Below are positions 23,201-34,162 of a DNA stretch of 64,000 nt, in pieces. Within the stretch, counting starts at the first letter, position 1. The number at the start of each line of letters is the position of its first letter. Source of the stretch: Panicum virgatum (taxonomy: Eukaryota; Streptophyta; Magnoliopsida; Poales; Poaceae); the NCBI RefSeq assembly GCF_016808335.1, contig NC_053139.1, positions 33,563,954-33,627,953 on the forward strand, written 5' to 3'. The notes under the pieces were generated by a model. The model ran no database searches and was not told where the DNA came from. It was given only the letters and a program-made list of their open reading frames with translations. A program made the position numbers and the translations under genes.

Positions 23201-24887
23201 ACTTGGGAAGCATGAATGCCACAATCCAAATTCCCATTTCGTGAAAAACATGAATGCCATAATCTACAGAATTTGGATACAACTGTTGAAATTGATTATC
23301 TTGGAACAAAATTCATACATGACCAGATTTTTTTTTAATGGAAGAGTTGCAAATTATTTATAGAAGTTTCAGCTAGGCTAGAGATTTGGGACTGTCTATA
23401 AAATTTATTAACTGATAGCTAACGAATGCGCATAGCATTGGATAACCACTGCTTGAGCAGAAAATGTGTTTGAAGAATCAAAGGCACATGAACAAATGGT
23501 TTCTAGGGAAGAACAATGAAATAATTAAGAACATCAGAGACAAAAGTGTATGATATGAATACCTTACAATAGCCGTAGATGGAATTTGCAGCTTTGTAGA
23601 TCTCATACTCCAATTTGATTGCCCATGGGATGTTTATCCATGACCTCAAGGTGCTCAGGTCTGTCAAGTCTTGAGTTGGAAGTTGACAAGCACGACTGAA
23701 TTGATTCATTAAATAAGGCTGGATACACTCAAGACGCACTCCACAAACATCACATACCCTTTGAGGATCTGAATTCATGAATTTCGGGGGCATCAAGCTT
23801 CTACCCTTTGAACAGCCACCACAAAATATCCCACCACAAAATCGGCAGTGATGCCGAGTGCAAATTATTGGATGAAAACGTGCTCCACAAAGCATGCAAG
23901 AAGGGGCAGCACTATCAGGCAACCACTTTGTTGGTTCTGTCTCAAGGAGAGCATGTTCAGAACCAGCACTGATATCTTCTAGTGTTTGAGCCTTATCTTT
24001 CAAAGCCTCCTCAAGGAAAAAATCTGAAACCATCGACATGCCATACCTCCCAAGATCAAATGACGCAATAGATAATATTTTATCTTTTCCTGCAATGATC
24101 ATCTCAGAAAGTACATCCCACATTGTCATCTCCAAATTTTCTTCATCAATATCCCACTGATATTCTTCTTCTGGGAAGCATCCACTATTATAACCGAACC
24201 CCTTTTGCCACTCCTCATGATCATGTTTTGTCATTGGTGGAACAGAAGCAGGCACCCATATGCCTGTTTGCTCACAAAGTGAGAAACTAGCATATATGTT
24301 TTCTCTAGATTCCTTCGAGGTTGTCATCTCATCTCTGAACTCACAAGCATTGACAACATCAAGGCTTCCTTCCTTGAAATTTCTTGAAGTATGATCCTTT
24401 GCTTCTGGCTCAAATATGTGGGGGCCCTGGTTTTTGCAAGAAACCATACCCATAAATAATCTGGGTGACAATACATACATACAGATAGCTTTCTGGAGGC
24501 ATAATTAAAATACACAATCTATGCCAACTGAGCATCATTCTATCATCGGTACGGAAATTTTGAAGTGTGCATAAGGACAGACCCAGTGCTGGTAGCTCCC
24601 ACGTGAGTGGGGTCTGGGGAAGGAATAACCGAGGCAAGCCTTTCCCCTGCATGCAGAGAGGCTGACTATGGAAATTTTGAAGTGTGCATACTGCATCATA
24701 AAATATTTTTTGATTCCTAAATCCTCACTCTGATTAATGAAAACATAGATTGAGTTTCACACAAACTAAATGAGGAAGGGGCACGTTTGGAATATATAAG
24801 AAAGTGCGGAGCAAGTCCAGACACTGATCATGGCTTAGGACATAGGAATGAATTCATGAGAACATACATCCCATGCTTCTAAACATA
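20262..24887. repeat. Segmental duplication, copy B
   Basis: Direct partner of 12244-16914. It lacks the Stowaway MITE and the poly-T insertion of copy A and carries a SINE-like insertion absent from A. The edge at 24887 meets gggaaaagtcctatacaccc, which resembles a Mutator-type terminus. Confidence 0.9.
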
Positions 24888-25467
24888 GGGAAAAGTCCTA
24901 TACACCCAAAGTATTGAACACTGATGAAAACAGTAAATAAAAACTAGGCATTTTGGCAAACATGCACTTTGTGTATCAATCCTACAGTAACACTCAAATC
25001 TAGAGCCAAGGCAAATGGCAACCTGCACCTGCGTTACAATACGTTTTCAAGCAGAAGCCCAAAAGCACCCACTTTTTCCACCACGAACCAGCAACAGAGC
25101 ACAAGAACAGCGTTGCACAAATTTAACGAGCAGAAGCCCAAAAGCTCCCACCTTTTCCACCACGAGGACCAATGCTATCGCCAAAGTAATCATAGCCGCA
25201 CTTCACCAATCTAGGAAGAAATCATATCGCAGTCACAGCTATTCCAATCTACCGGCAAGCGAATTCAGACCCAGCATCAGATGAATCGAACTGGGAGTGG
25301 TCGATTACCGCTTCAGGGGCGGGCGACGCGTCGGGCTCCTCGTCCCACATCACCGGCCGGTCGGAAGCCCTAGCCTTCTCCTCGCCGCCGCCGCCCCCGG
25401 CAGGCACCTGCGGGGGCTCCAAGTCGTACGGCTCGATGGGAGGGTAGAGGAGAGCAGTTTCCGCCAT
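20937..25467 (-). CDS. FYVE-SYLF domain protein, copy B (frame problem in exon 2)
   Basis: Five minus-strand exons: 25467-25253 (start MAETALLYPPIEPYDLEPP), 24426-23563, 22629-22429, 22339-22144 and 21133-20937 (ends KKETTCL, TAG). Exon 2 carries a FYVE finger (WLPD, CMLC, RHHCRFCGG, FCGGC, RVCDVC), which in this family binds PI3P on endosomal membranes. Exons 3-5 carry the SYLF/DUF500 domain (GLAIITEVKVG...ADYIIVLRN...GAGISASAGHLGR). It resembles Arabidopsis At1g29800-type proteins. Splice phases of exons 2-5 agree. Exon 1 ends in phase 2, and its frame reads APTYLSQKQRIILQEISRKE and then stops at 24324-24326, because about 73 nt present in copy A is missing at about 24337. An open frame of 453 codons begins at MTTSKES (24327), so a truncated but FYVE-SYLF-complete protein is possible. 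Confidence 0.8.
24550..24690 (+). mobile_element. SINE-like insertion (93 bp) with 24-bp target duplication
   Basis: The 24-mer beginning tacggaaattttgaagtgtg (24550-24573) repeats at 24667-24690 with one mismatch. Between them, 24574-24666 includes gtggggtctggggaagg and cctttcccctgcatgcagag, which resemble the 3' part of plant Au-type SINEs. Copy A has a single uninterrupted copy of the target (around 16690-16725). It lies in intron 1. Confidence 0.85.
24888..25252 (-). other. 5' part of intron 1 of FYVE-SYLF copy B, with an internal duplication
   Basis: The intron donor is GCCG|GTAGAT at 25252. A unit gcagaagcccaaaagc followed by ttttccaccacga occurs near 25050 and again near 25132. No coding exon is recognised. 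Confidence 0.6.
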
Positions 25468-27431
25468 GTCAGAAGTGCTCGGCGGCTCCAATTCCGGCCG
25501 ATCGGATCGCGTGGGGGAAGTTCGGGAGGATTGGCAATCGGGACTTGCTTCCGAAAATTGGAATACTGTTTCGTGAAGAAGGGGGTGAGGATGATGGAGG
25601 TCCAAGCCGGGGAGGAGAGGGAGACGGGAGGAACAAGTTAAAATTTCGTGATAGATTATAGATTATGGACTAGTTATTATTATGCGGCAACCAGTAAACT
25701 ATGTGACATATACTTCAGTAATTTTTTTTCCTTTTGGGGTTAGAAAGAATCAATTTAACAGCCATCACCACCCCCACACAGTTTTCTTTTATTGTTTCCT
25801 TAGGTTTAAGAGAAAATTCCATATTCAACAATGAGAAAATAGAATCTTCTATAACTGAAAAATAGTTAATTTTTATTATATTTATAATGTTTATGTTATT
25901 TAGACGATTAGCTTGTATGAACAGTAACATGTAAATTCTTTCACCTTTTTCTTAACAACGACCTCCCAATCACCTATTCATCCATCCTAAAATATAAGTC
26001 ATTTTGTTTTGTTCTAAAAATAAGCATTGGGCAGATTTGTGATAGAATGTGGTTAGTTTATTCAAAATATGTCGATAGAGTGTATTGTTTTTGTTGTAAA
26101 CTTTTTAATTCTGAGGACTGCTAGAGTTTATTGGGGGATGATTGGTTTAAAGATTGGAGGCACATCAACTAAAGGCTAAAAGAACATAAAGCAACCTAAA
26201 GTTGGTAAAATTTTCGAGCCGAGATTGTGCCACGTCACTCACCTTTCTCAGCCATCCGATCGAGCGCGCAGACGGCTCAGATTGTGCAAGTTCTGGTTAT
26301 TTTGCAAGGATGCCATCAAACTTTAGCTAAATCAACCCCGAGTCCGACCACCTCTCTTCATATAATTTTACAAAAAAAACCTCAACTTTTTTTAAAATCA
26401 ACCTTCATTCCATCCTTCCCAATCCCTCCCTTCCTCTCCTCCTCATATCCATGCCAAGCGACTCGATGCGGCGGCCACTGCGCCGCCAGGGGTCGGTCGC
26501 CCCCCTCCACCCTCTCGCGCGCGCGTCCGGTGGCCCAGGTGCTCCAGCTTGCGCAACGCAGCTGCCGCCGAGGTCGAGGAGAGGCCGAGCTCCGCAAGGC
26601 AGCACAGCACGGCTCGTCGGCTTCTTTATCGTCTAGACCGCAACCTTCAAGAGATCGGGACAGCTGGGCAATCCACCATGGCGCGACGGCGCAGTGGCAG
26701 GTGGCGTAGCGAGCTTGCGTGGCCGTCCGCGCGAGAGCCGGTGGGGCGCAATCTACAAACCTCGAGCAACGGGCAACCGGCGACACACAGCCACTGGCGC
26801 TGGCCCTGCCGACACGGTAATCGACCACCTCGCCCTTGTCCGTGCGCAGCCGTCTGCGGGGTCGCAGGCCATGCGACGTCGGAATAGGCAGAGATGACAT
26901 CAAGGCACCTAAATCGGCGAGAGGGAAGGGAACCTATTCGCCGGCGACTATCCTCGCCGTCCCGTGCCGAACTTGCAGATTCTAGCGGCGGCAGCACCGG
27001 ATGGAGCAACGCTTCTCTCTGGTATAGGCGACAAGGCAAGCGCCTGAGATTCTGCAGTGGTGCTCCGCTATGCGTCCTAACTCAGGGTGTGTTTAGTTGA
27101 TGAAAAAGTCTGGGTTTTGGTACTGTAGCATATTTCGTTGTTACTTGACAAATAATGTCCAATCATAAACTAATTAGACTTAAAAGATTCATATCGTGCT
27201 AATCAGTTAGACCATATAATTAGTTATTTTTTCAACTATATTTAATACTCTATATATGTGTCAAAAGATGTGACGAGTACTGTAGGAAATTTTTTTGAGG
27301 CCGCTCTTGCTATTATCCGTCATCGCCGCTAGCACTGTCCACTGGTGGTGTTGATACGCTCATAACGTGTTCGAAGCAGTAGTCTGTGATTATGCTGCCT
27401 ACTACTCTTGTTCGACGTCTTTGCCACCATG
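25468..27431. other. Intergenic, including a GC-rich block
   Basis: 25640-26220 is AT-rich; tccatcctaaaatataagtc near 25980 looks like the end of a MITE. 26440-27060 is GC-rich with overlapping ORFs on both strands but no recognisable domain, perhaps a captured or decayed first exon. 27086-27300 (gggtgtgtttagttgatg...) resembles one end of a common grass MITE, right end not found. Confidence 0.4.
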
Positions 27432-27436
27432 CACTC

Positions 27437-30400
27437 TGTGACGGAACCGCCAAATTAAAATGCTAAATTAAGGGTAATGACCATTATTTGAACACATCCG
27501 GCGCATTAGCTTAATAGTTTAATTTGACGGCCCTTTCTCAACCCAGGGCCCGATCGAAACAACACCAGTAGTCTCACGCGAAGGTGAGCGCAGATGATAC
27601 AAACACGACAATACATGAAAATACGAAAAGCACTGCATATATTTTACAGCGAGTTTACAAATCAAGTTCAAACATATATACAAATAATATACAAGTTTTT
27701 AACAGTAGTTGAAAACAAGGTTCGAATAAAAGAAGGCGTACAACTATGTTACAAACGACATGGCGACACTAATCCTAACATGTCCCTAACCCAAACTGGT
27801 CAGAATATCCTAACGATCAAAAGTGACAGGCTGAGCACCCTGTCCGCAAACGTGCAACCTCGAGGTCTTCAAAAGCTACGTACCCGGCTCCACCACATCC
27901 CAACCTTCCGCATCGCGCAGAAGTATCTGTATGGTCCGAAATAATATGACAATAAATTCTGACCAACTAATACAATAAAGCTTATCCGACTATGAGTATA
28001 CTTGGCCCACATATCTAGACATTCAAGGCATTTGGCTAATATGTTTGTTTTACTGAAAAGCATTAAAAGTGGATACTTATTTTTAAAATTTTAGCTCAAG
28101 ATTTTATATAGCATAACCATCAGTAGCATTTTTCTACCTAGAGCAGACATGACAGATTATTAAATAACAATTCAGAGTAATCATCATCATATGTAATACA
28201 TGTTCCATATCTTATTACTACAATGTGACAAAGAAATCAAAGCGTTCATATCCGCGAGACACGGTAAATCGATTCGATTTAACCTTGTAAGATGGACCTA
28301 ACCAACACGGCACGCATTTGCCCCGTCGGACTATACGAACCAACCATTCCCCTCCCCGTCTTGAATTAAATGAGAAATCACTAAAAATAAATATATACAT
28401 CACATTTCTCTGCTGCCACTCGACTGGCATGAGGCCACCTCCGGTGTGCATGGAAAACGAACCATGAGAGGAGAGAGAAGAACTTTGATTCGATTTACAC
28501 ACTGCAGCCGTCGAACGGAAGTAAAAGATTCGTCGCGTCGAATGCAAAAGACGAGTCGAACCGAGGTAGTTAAATAATGGGCAAAAAGCAGTGCACCAGT
28601 ACCATGTGCTGTCATTTGTACTTCAACTTGAGGTTGGTGAGAATAAATAGTGTATTTTATTATACAGTGAATCGCTCACACGTTGTTGCAGTTGTATTCG
28701 ATTTCTGCTAAATCAAACCAATCCTATGTGGCTGTACCTTCTCAGTTGAATTCGACTTGAACACTGGAGCTGGTCTAAGACGTGGTGATGAAGTTCTGTA
28801 TTTTCGAAGCAAGGCAGTACTAGGCTTACTAGTTTTGACTACCTCCTACTCCCGGCATGCGGTTAGTATAATTCAATCCCTGATCAGCACTGCCAACAAC
28901 GGTACGGTCCTTAATTAACACAGACGGCTAAACATTCCCCTCACGGTCTCTAATTTCATTTCCCTTCATTCTTGATTTCAGTAGCTCATATACAAAATAT
29001 AAAGACATCCTATATCTCGTGAGTAACCGGAAATTACTCGACTTCTACCGAGTCCTATTTAGCATGGCAAGGCTATCGATCTACACATACTAGTATAAGA
29101 CTCTAGGGAACCTAGAGATCATACAACTAAGGTTTCAAACAATTCCTAAAATATAATGCACAAGTAATAGATACATATATAAGTGTCATAATTTAAATTA
29201 TTGGGTTATGCACCGGGGCTTGCCTTCGGGCTGCTGCTCAGAGCTAGAGTCACCTAGGCCTTGGGCCAAGTCCTTGTAAACCTCCTTCTGAGCTTGCTCC
29301 TGCTGCTCTCGGGGCTCCGCAATCACCTCATATATAACCTCCTCCGCTGCGGCTGCTACACGTATGCATATGATATGAGTGATTGCAAATATGTTTTTTT
29401 TAATTTCAGAACACCCGATATCCGAAAATAATTGCTACCAACTTGCCTTAACTTCCCTATGTACTACATGTCAAAACAAAGCTAATCCAACTGGTTTTAT
29501 GTTTTTAGCATGCTCCTAACTCTAATTATACATTCAACAAGTTAGAAAAGCATTTTATCAAACATAAATAAAACTGCATATAAAAGTTGTCAAACAACAG
29601 ATTCATGATTTAATCATATAGAGCATGAAGATACGAAGCTAACAAAATTAGTTTTGCATTTTTTTATTTTTCTGCAATTTTCTATGCATTTTACTAGCAC
29701 TGCTGCTCAGGGCTGATCAGAAGTTCCGACCCAGTTGAAGGAAGTTCTGACAACCATTGGAAGTTTTGGGTAAGTTCCGACAAGAGGTGCTCGGCTTAAC
29801 CAAATTAATTCATAGGAAGTTTCGACAAAAGTGTCGGAAGTTCCGAGAAGCATGTTTTCGGCTAGAAACAGAAATCGCCAAAAACAAAAATCCTTCTTGG
29901 GAAAAAACTAACCAACCAAAATCGAAACCCTTAGAACCATCCTAGTTAAGGGATGCATATAGAGATGACCAAAGGAAATCACTTAGAACCTCCTAGAAAG
30001 ATAGAATGGGCCGGCACAAGTTTGAAAACCTAGAACAAGCTTTTCTTGCACGAGAACTTGAAATCCAGCGTACCCTTGGGAGGAGCTTGTGGGGAGGAAG
30101 GTCCCCCAACCAATTTGAAGCTTCCTTGGCCTTGGAATCAGTAAGGATGGCAACGGGTCGGGTTCGATTCGGGTGGAGTGCCTGGGCACCCAAAACCGAA
30201 ATCCGAACTTGAAACCCGAACCCGTCCCGAACTCCAATTCGGGTTAAAATTCACCCCCAAAACCGAAACCCGCGGATACCCGAAACCCGACGGATAATCC
30301 AAAACCCGATTTTTTTACAAACAAGTGTTCTAGCAACAAAGGATAAGGTTGCTCGCTCCACCGAAGCTCCTCCGCACGACAGCACCTGCGTGCGGGGTGT

Positions 30401-31323
30401 GGCCGGCTTCTGCCCCTCCGCCAGCCATGCGGGGGCTGGGTGCGGGGCAGGCCTGCCGCAGGCGGCTCCCGGCGCCAGCCGACATGCGCGTGGGGGTGGG
30501 GCGGCCGGAGCTCGCGCGAGCAGGCGGCGACTTCGGCGAGACGGGGCGGGCGGCACCAGCGTGAGCCGACGGCGGGGCTGGGCGAGGAGGGGCAGGGCCG
30601 GTGGCACCGGCGAGCAGGCGGCGAGGCGGGGCGGGCGGCGCTCGCGGCAGCCGACGAGCAGGCGGGGCCGGCGGGCGGGGGGCGCCGGCGAGCTGGTGGG
30701 GCATGGGTGGCCAGATGCGGTGGCGTGCTTGAAGGAGGCAGCTCGAGGATGAGGGTGAGGTGGAGAGGATAAGATTCCAAGCATATATTGCTAGGGTTGC
30801 TAGATGGGCCTTTACTGGGCTGAAGATTTCGGGCCCCAAATGGAGCTCCGCGGGTTATTTCTGGGATCCGCCCCAAACCCGAAGGATTTTGGGTACCCGA
30901 ACCCGCAAATCCGCGGGTCTAAACTAAAAACCGAACCCGAAACCCGCAAACCCGAAAACCAAAACCCGCGGATACCCGCCCCGAACCCAACCCACTGCCA
31001 TTCATAGGAATCACGTTGATATGGAGGATTTGCACCCTACTAGGGCATTAGAGAGAGGGAGAGCTCGTGAGGGAGTGAGGGAGAGAGTGAGAGTGAGAGT
31101 GAGAGAGAGTGGTTTAATTGATGAGGGGTCAAAAATGGTTGATCCAGGTTCAACCGGTCCGACCTGTTACTCAGGTTCAACCAGTCTGACCGGTTACTCA
31201 CACTGGTCGGACCGGTCCGGCCCGAGCTACTAGAAAAATTTTATCTAGTGGTTTATCATGCAAGTTTTAAACTAATGGCCGTGATTAAATTTAATTATAA
31301 GTGATAATACCTGAGGTGTTACA
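27437..31323 (-). mobile_element. Solo LTR with nested hAT-like element
   Basis: The + strand starts TGTGACGGAACC and ends GAGGTGTTACA. Target copies CACTC lie at 27432-27436 and 31324-31328. Without the nested 865-bp insertion and one 8-bp target copy it is about 3.0 kb, like the other solo LTRs here. Orientation (minus, TGTAACACCTC at the 5' end) is inferred from related LTRs. The right part has repeats of accggtccgacc around 31140-31230. Confidence 0.82.
30142..31006 (-). mobile_element. Non-autonomous hAT-like element 1 (865 bp)
   Basis: Termini TAAGGATGGCAACGGGTCGGG and, reverse-complemented, TATGAATGGCAGTGGGTTGGG. The 8-bp target copies are ggaatcag (30134-30141) and ggaatcac (31007-31014). 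The interior has many acccgaaacccg repeats and a GC-rich leader-like block. It is the same family as 40024-41153, in the opposite orientation. Confidence 0.85.
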
Positions 31324-31328
31324 CACTC

Positions 31329-33293
31329 GTATGTGCAGATATCAAATTAATCAATCTGTCTTTCTCTATAGAAAATGTTGTCAGATTCAATGCGGAGTCA
31401 AAATGGGTAAATGAGAGCATGCCTTACAACCTAAGGCTCAAACTGCATATATAGTTTTCCAAATGTGTATGAAACACCACCGGAGATAACTTCATTGGTC
31501 AGGCAAAAATTCACCTTCATTATCGGAGTTTTGTCCAACAAGAGCATCCAAAATAGAGATCCTTCGTTTGAAGTCCTTACGATCAAACAAAGGTTTGGCT
31601 GCTAATATACCAGCATTCTTTTTTGTTTGAACTTAAAATATACCAGCATTCAACAATGATGAAAACCTCAGTACTACTTCAACTGCAACTTTCAAACTTC
31701 AACAAGGATTCCAATGATGATGTCGACGATGATAACACCCCTTTGAAACAAACCGCCCGCCGCTGCCCTGCTCCTCCCCCCTTCTCCCTCCCCTCCCTGG
31801 CCGGGCGCGAGCCGCCGCGGGCGAGCTCCGCCGCGGGCCGCTTCCTGGCCGGCGCCGAACCCCCACCCACTTCTCCGCCTCCTGGCCACCCCCCTCCGCC
31901 TCGTCCAGCCGCCGGATCCACGCGCGGTGCAGCCTCAGGTCCTCGTCGGGGCGCCGCGTTGGGGGCCGAGCTCGGCCGCTCCTTGCTGAGCTCGGCGAGC
32001 GGCGCGACTGGAGGTGGCGGGCAGCGCGGCAGGAGGCGGCGGGTGCTGACGGAACGGACGGAAGAGGCACAGACGGGAGCGGGTTGGCTCCGTCCGCCAG
32101 TTTTCGGAGGACGGGGTAAACCCGCATCTAGAGGGAATATTCCTTTTTGGAGCCAACCCAACCCTCTGCTCTTCTATCCAAACAACCGCGGAGACGGGTC
32201 CGCTCCGACCTGGCTGGTCCCGCTCTCCAACCAAACAGACGGTAAAAGAACACGCTCACAAGGGAAGAACAAGCAGTAAGGTATGCATATTCATCTAACC
32301 TGTCCACCAGATATTATCACTAGTATATGAAAGATATCACCACTTTATTAAACAATTATGCTTCATGATTCTTATCAAAGATACGGCACAATTTATAACT
32401 ATTCTAAATTCTATTAATTACATTAACTACTTCATTTTTCCCCAAATACTTTTCAGGATATATCATGCTTCAGAATTTAAAAACTACAGATGGACTGGAT
32501 TGCTTTTGGACAGAAACTAGCAGCTATGTATATACATATGAACAAGTAGAAACTACCTTTTGTTGTATATACCAGCTCTTATAAAGAATGGTCAGAGCAC
32601 AACATCAGAACTAGTACTGCCACATCTAGGGGGTCAATTTCCACCTTCAATCCAAAATCTGAGACGATGTAGAATAGGGCGTCAAATTCCACCTTCAATC
32701 CAAAATCTGAAACGATGTAGAATCACAGTTGTATATTTTCATTAAACTTTCATCCTCAGATGAGTCACTATGCTTATCTTATCAATTCGTAACGCATCTG
32801 TTTTAGTCGCCATATGTGGAAATCATGTTTTCCGATATCACAAATAGCCACCGCTCATTTTCTTATCCAAAATTGATCACTCAGTTTCATCTTGCAATAT
32901 ATTTTGTTTACAACTCCTTGTGGATGTTGGAAAAGTAACCTTAAGATAAAGAAATAATAAGACCTCTGTAACAAAAACATTGTGCATTATCAACTTAGAT
33001 CCACTTGAACATTGGATCGAAATAACGAGTACATACACAATTTATTTGTGTACTCCATGAGAAGATGGACAGACACTTGCCCAACTCAAGTGCAGCGCAG
33101 CAAAGCCGCCAAGATTTCTAGTTACCAACATGAACTCATGGAATGAGTTGGAAGCTAGACTCAGCAAGCATGAAAACAACTGACAAAGAATTTCAGCATC
33201 AAATCACAAGGGAGAAAGAGCGTATTAGGTATGTTTTATATAGAATTTTTGCTTTTACTAAAATTCCTTGGTAATCACAATTTGGCTTTTAGG
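31329..33293. other. Intergenic with GC-rich island
   Basis: 31740-32130 is GC-rich and open in several frames on both strands (up to 218 codons), without a domain I recognise. The edges (tccaaacaaccgcg, ccaaccaaacag) resemble grass hAT or MULE ends, so captured DNA is possible. 32280-33290 is AT-rich. A near-exact duplication of caccttcaatccaaaatctgag lies at about 32650-32715. Confidence 0.4.
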
Positions 33294-34162
33294 GAATCAA
33301 GCGAGCAAATTTACAATGACCAGAATGGTAATTTCTTAGCTTGTGTTGAGATGATTGCAAAATTTGATTTTGGCAATGCAAGACCAGCTTAGACGTATTA
33401 AAAAGAATCAAATCCATTATGATTATCACAGTCATAAAATTCAGAATGAATTGATTTCTCTTTTGGCTTCAGACACTACAACTTTAATCATAAAGATTGT
33501 TAAAGAGGCCAAATATTTTTCTGTTATTCTTGATTGTACCCCAGACGTCAATCTTGAAGAACACATGAGTTTATTGGCTCAATGTGTTAATATGTCTACC
33601 GACAAAAGTGAGGAGTATTTTTTTTTGTTTTCTTGAAGGTAGATGACACATCTGGTAAGAGACTTTTCAATTCAATGGTCAATTCCATTAACTCTGTTGG
33701 TCTCAATGTTGATGATATCAGGGTTCAAGGTTATGATAATGGCTCCAACGTGAAAGGACCCATAAGGTAGTGCAAAGACGATTGCTTGATATAAATCCAA
33801 GAGCTTTATTATACATGCCATGTGTTTGCCATAGTCTTAATTTGACTATTTGTGATATGGTCAAATCTTGCAGTAAAGCTATTTCATTTTTTTTAGGAAT
33901 TGTTCAATCGGATGTATGTATTATTTCCTAGTTCTACCAATAGATGGAATGTTCTGCTTGATTTTGTAGTTTAACTGTGAAATCAATGTGCAATACTCGG
34001 TGGGAGAGTCAGATCAAAAGCGTCAAAGCAATTAGATTTCAAAATCTCAGTTGAGGTTTGCTTTGCTTCACTTAAGTAAAGACAAGAATGTTGAATCAAA
34101 GGATAGGAGCGATGCAAAAAAAAAATTTGATGAATTGTATGACATAGCGATTAGAGGACTAA
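33294..34162 (+). pseudogene. hAT-type transposase fragment (MYM/TTF-type, DUF4371), decayed
   Basis: The conceptual reading changes frame several times. 33294 onward gives ESSEQIYNDQNGNFLACVEM; after a +1 slip near 33356, 33355-33636 gives [20 protein letters not shown] and [15 protein letters not shown]; after a slip in a T-run near 33620 it continues VDDTSGKRLF and VQGYDNGSNVKG; later pieces read INPRAL and MPCVCHSLNL. This is the classical plant domesticated-like hAT (zinc finger MYM-type protein 1-like) RNase H fold. Several stops and slips make it non-functional. The solo LTR at 34163 begins at its right edge. Confidence 0.85.

Noticed and set aside
26227..27039. Several ORFs of 112-173 codons on both strands
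   Set aside because: GC-driven shadow frames; no start context, splice logic or domain that I recognise.
30244..30876. Minus ORFs of 169-210 codons
   Set aside because: They fall inside hAT-like element 1 and derive from its GC-rich leader and acccg repeats.
31623..32279. 218-codon plus ORF in a GC-rich island
   Set aside because: Competing minus frames are equally open and no domain is visible; noted only as possible captured DNA.
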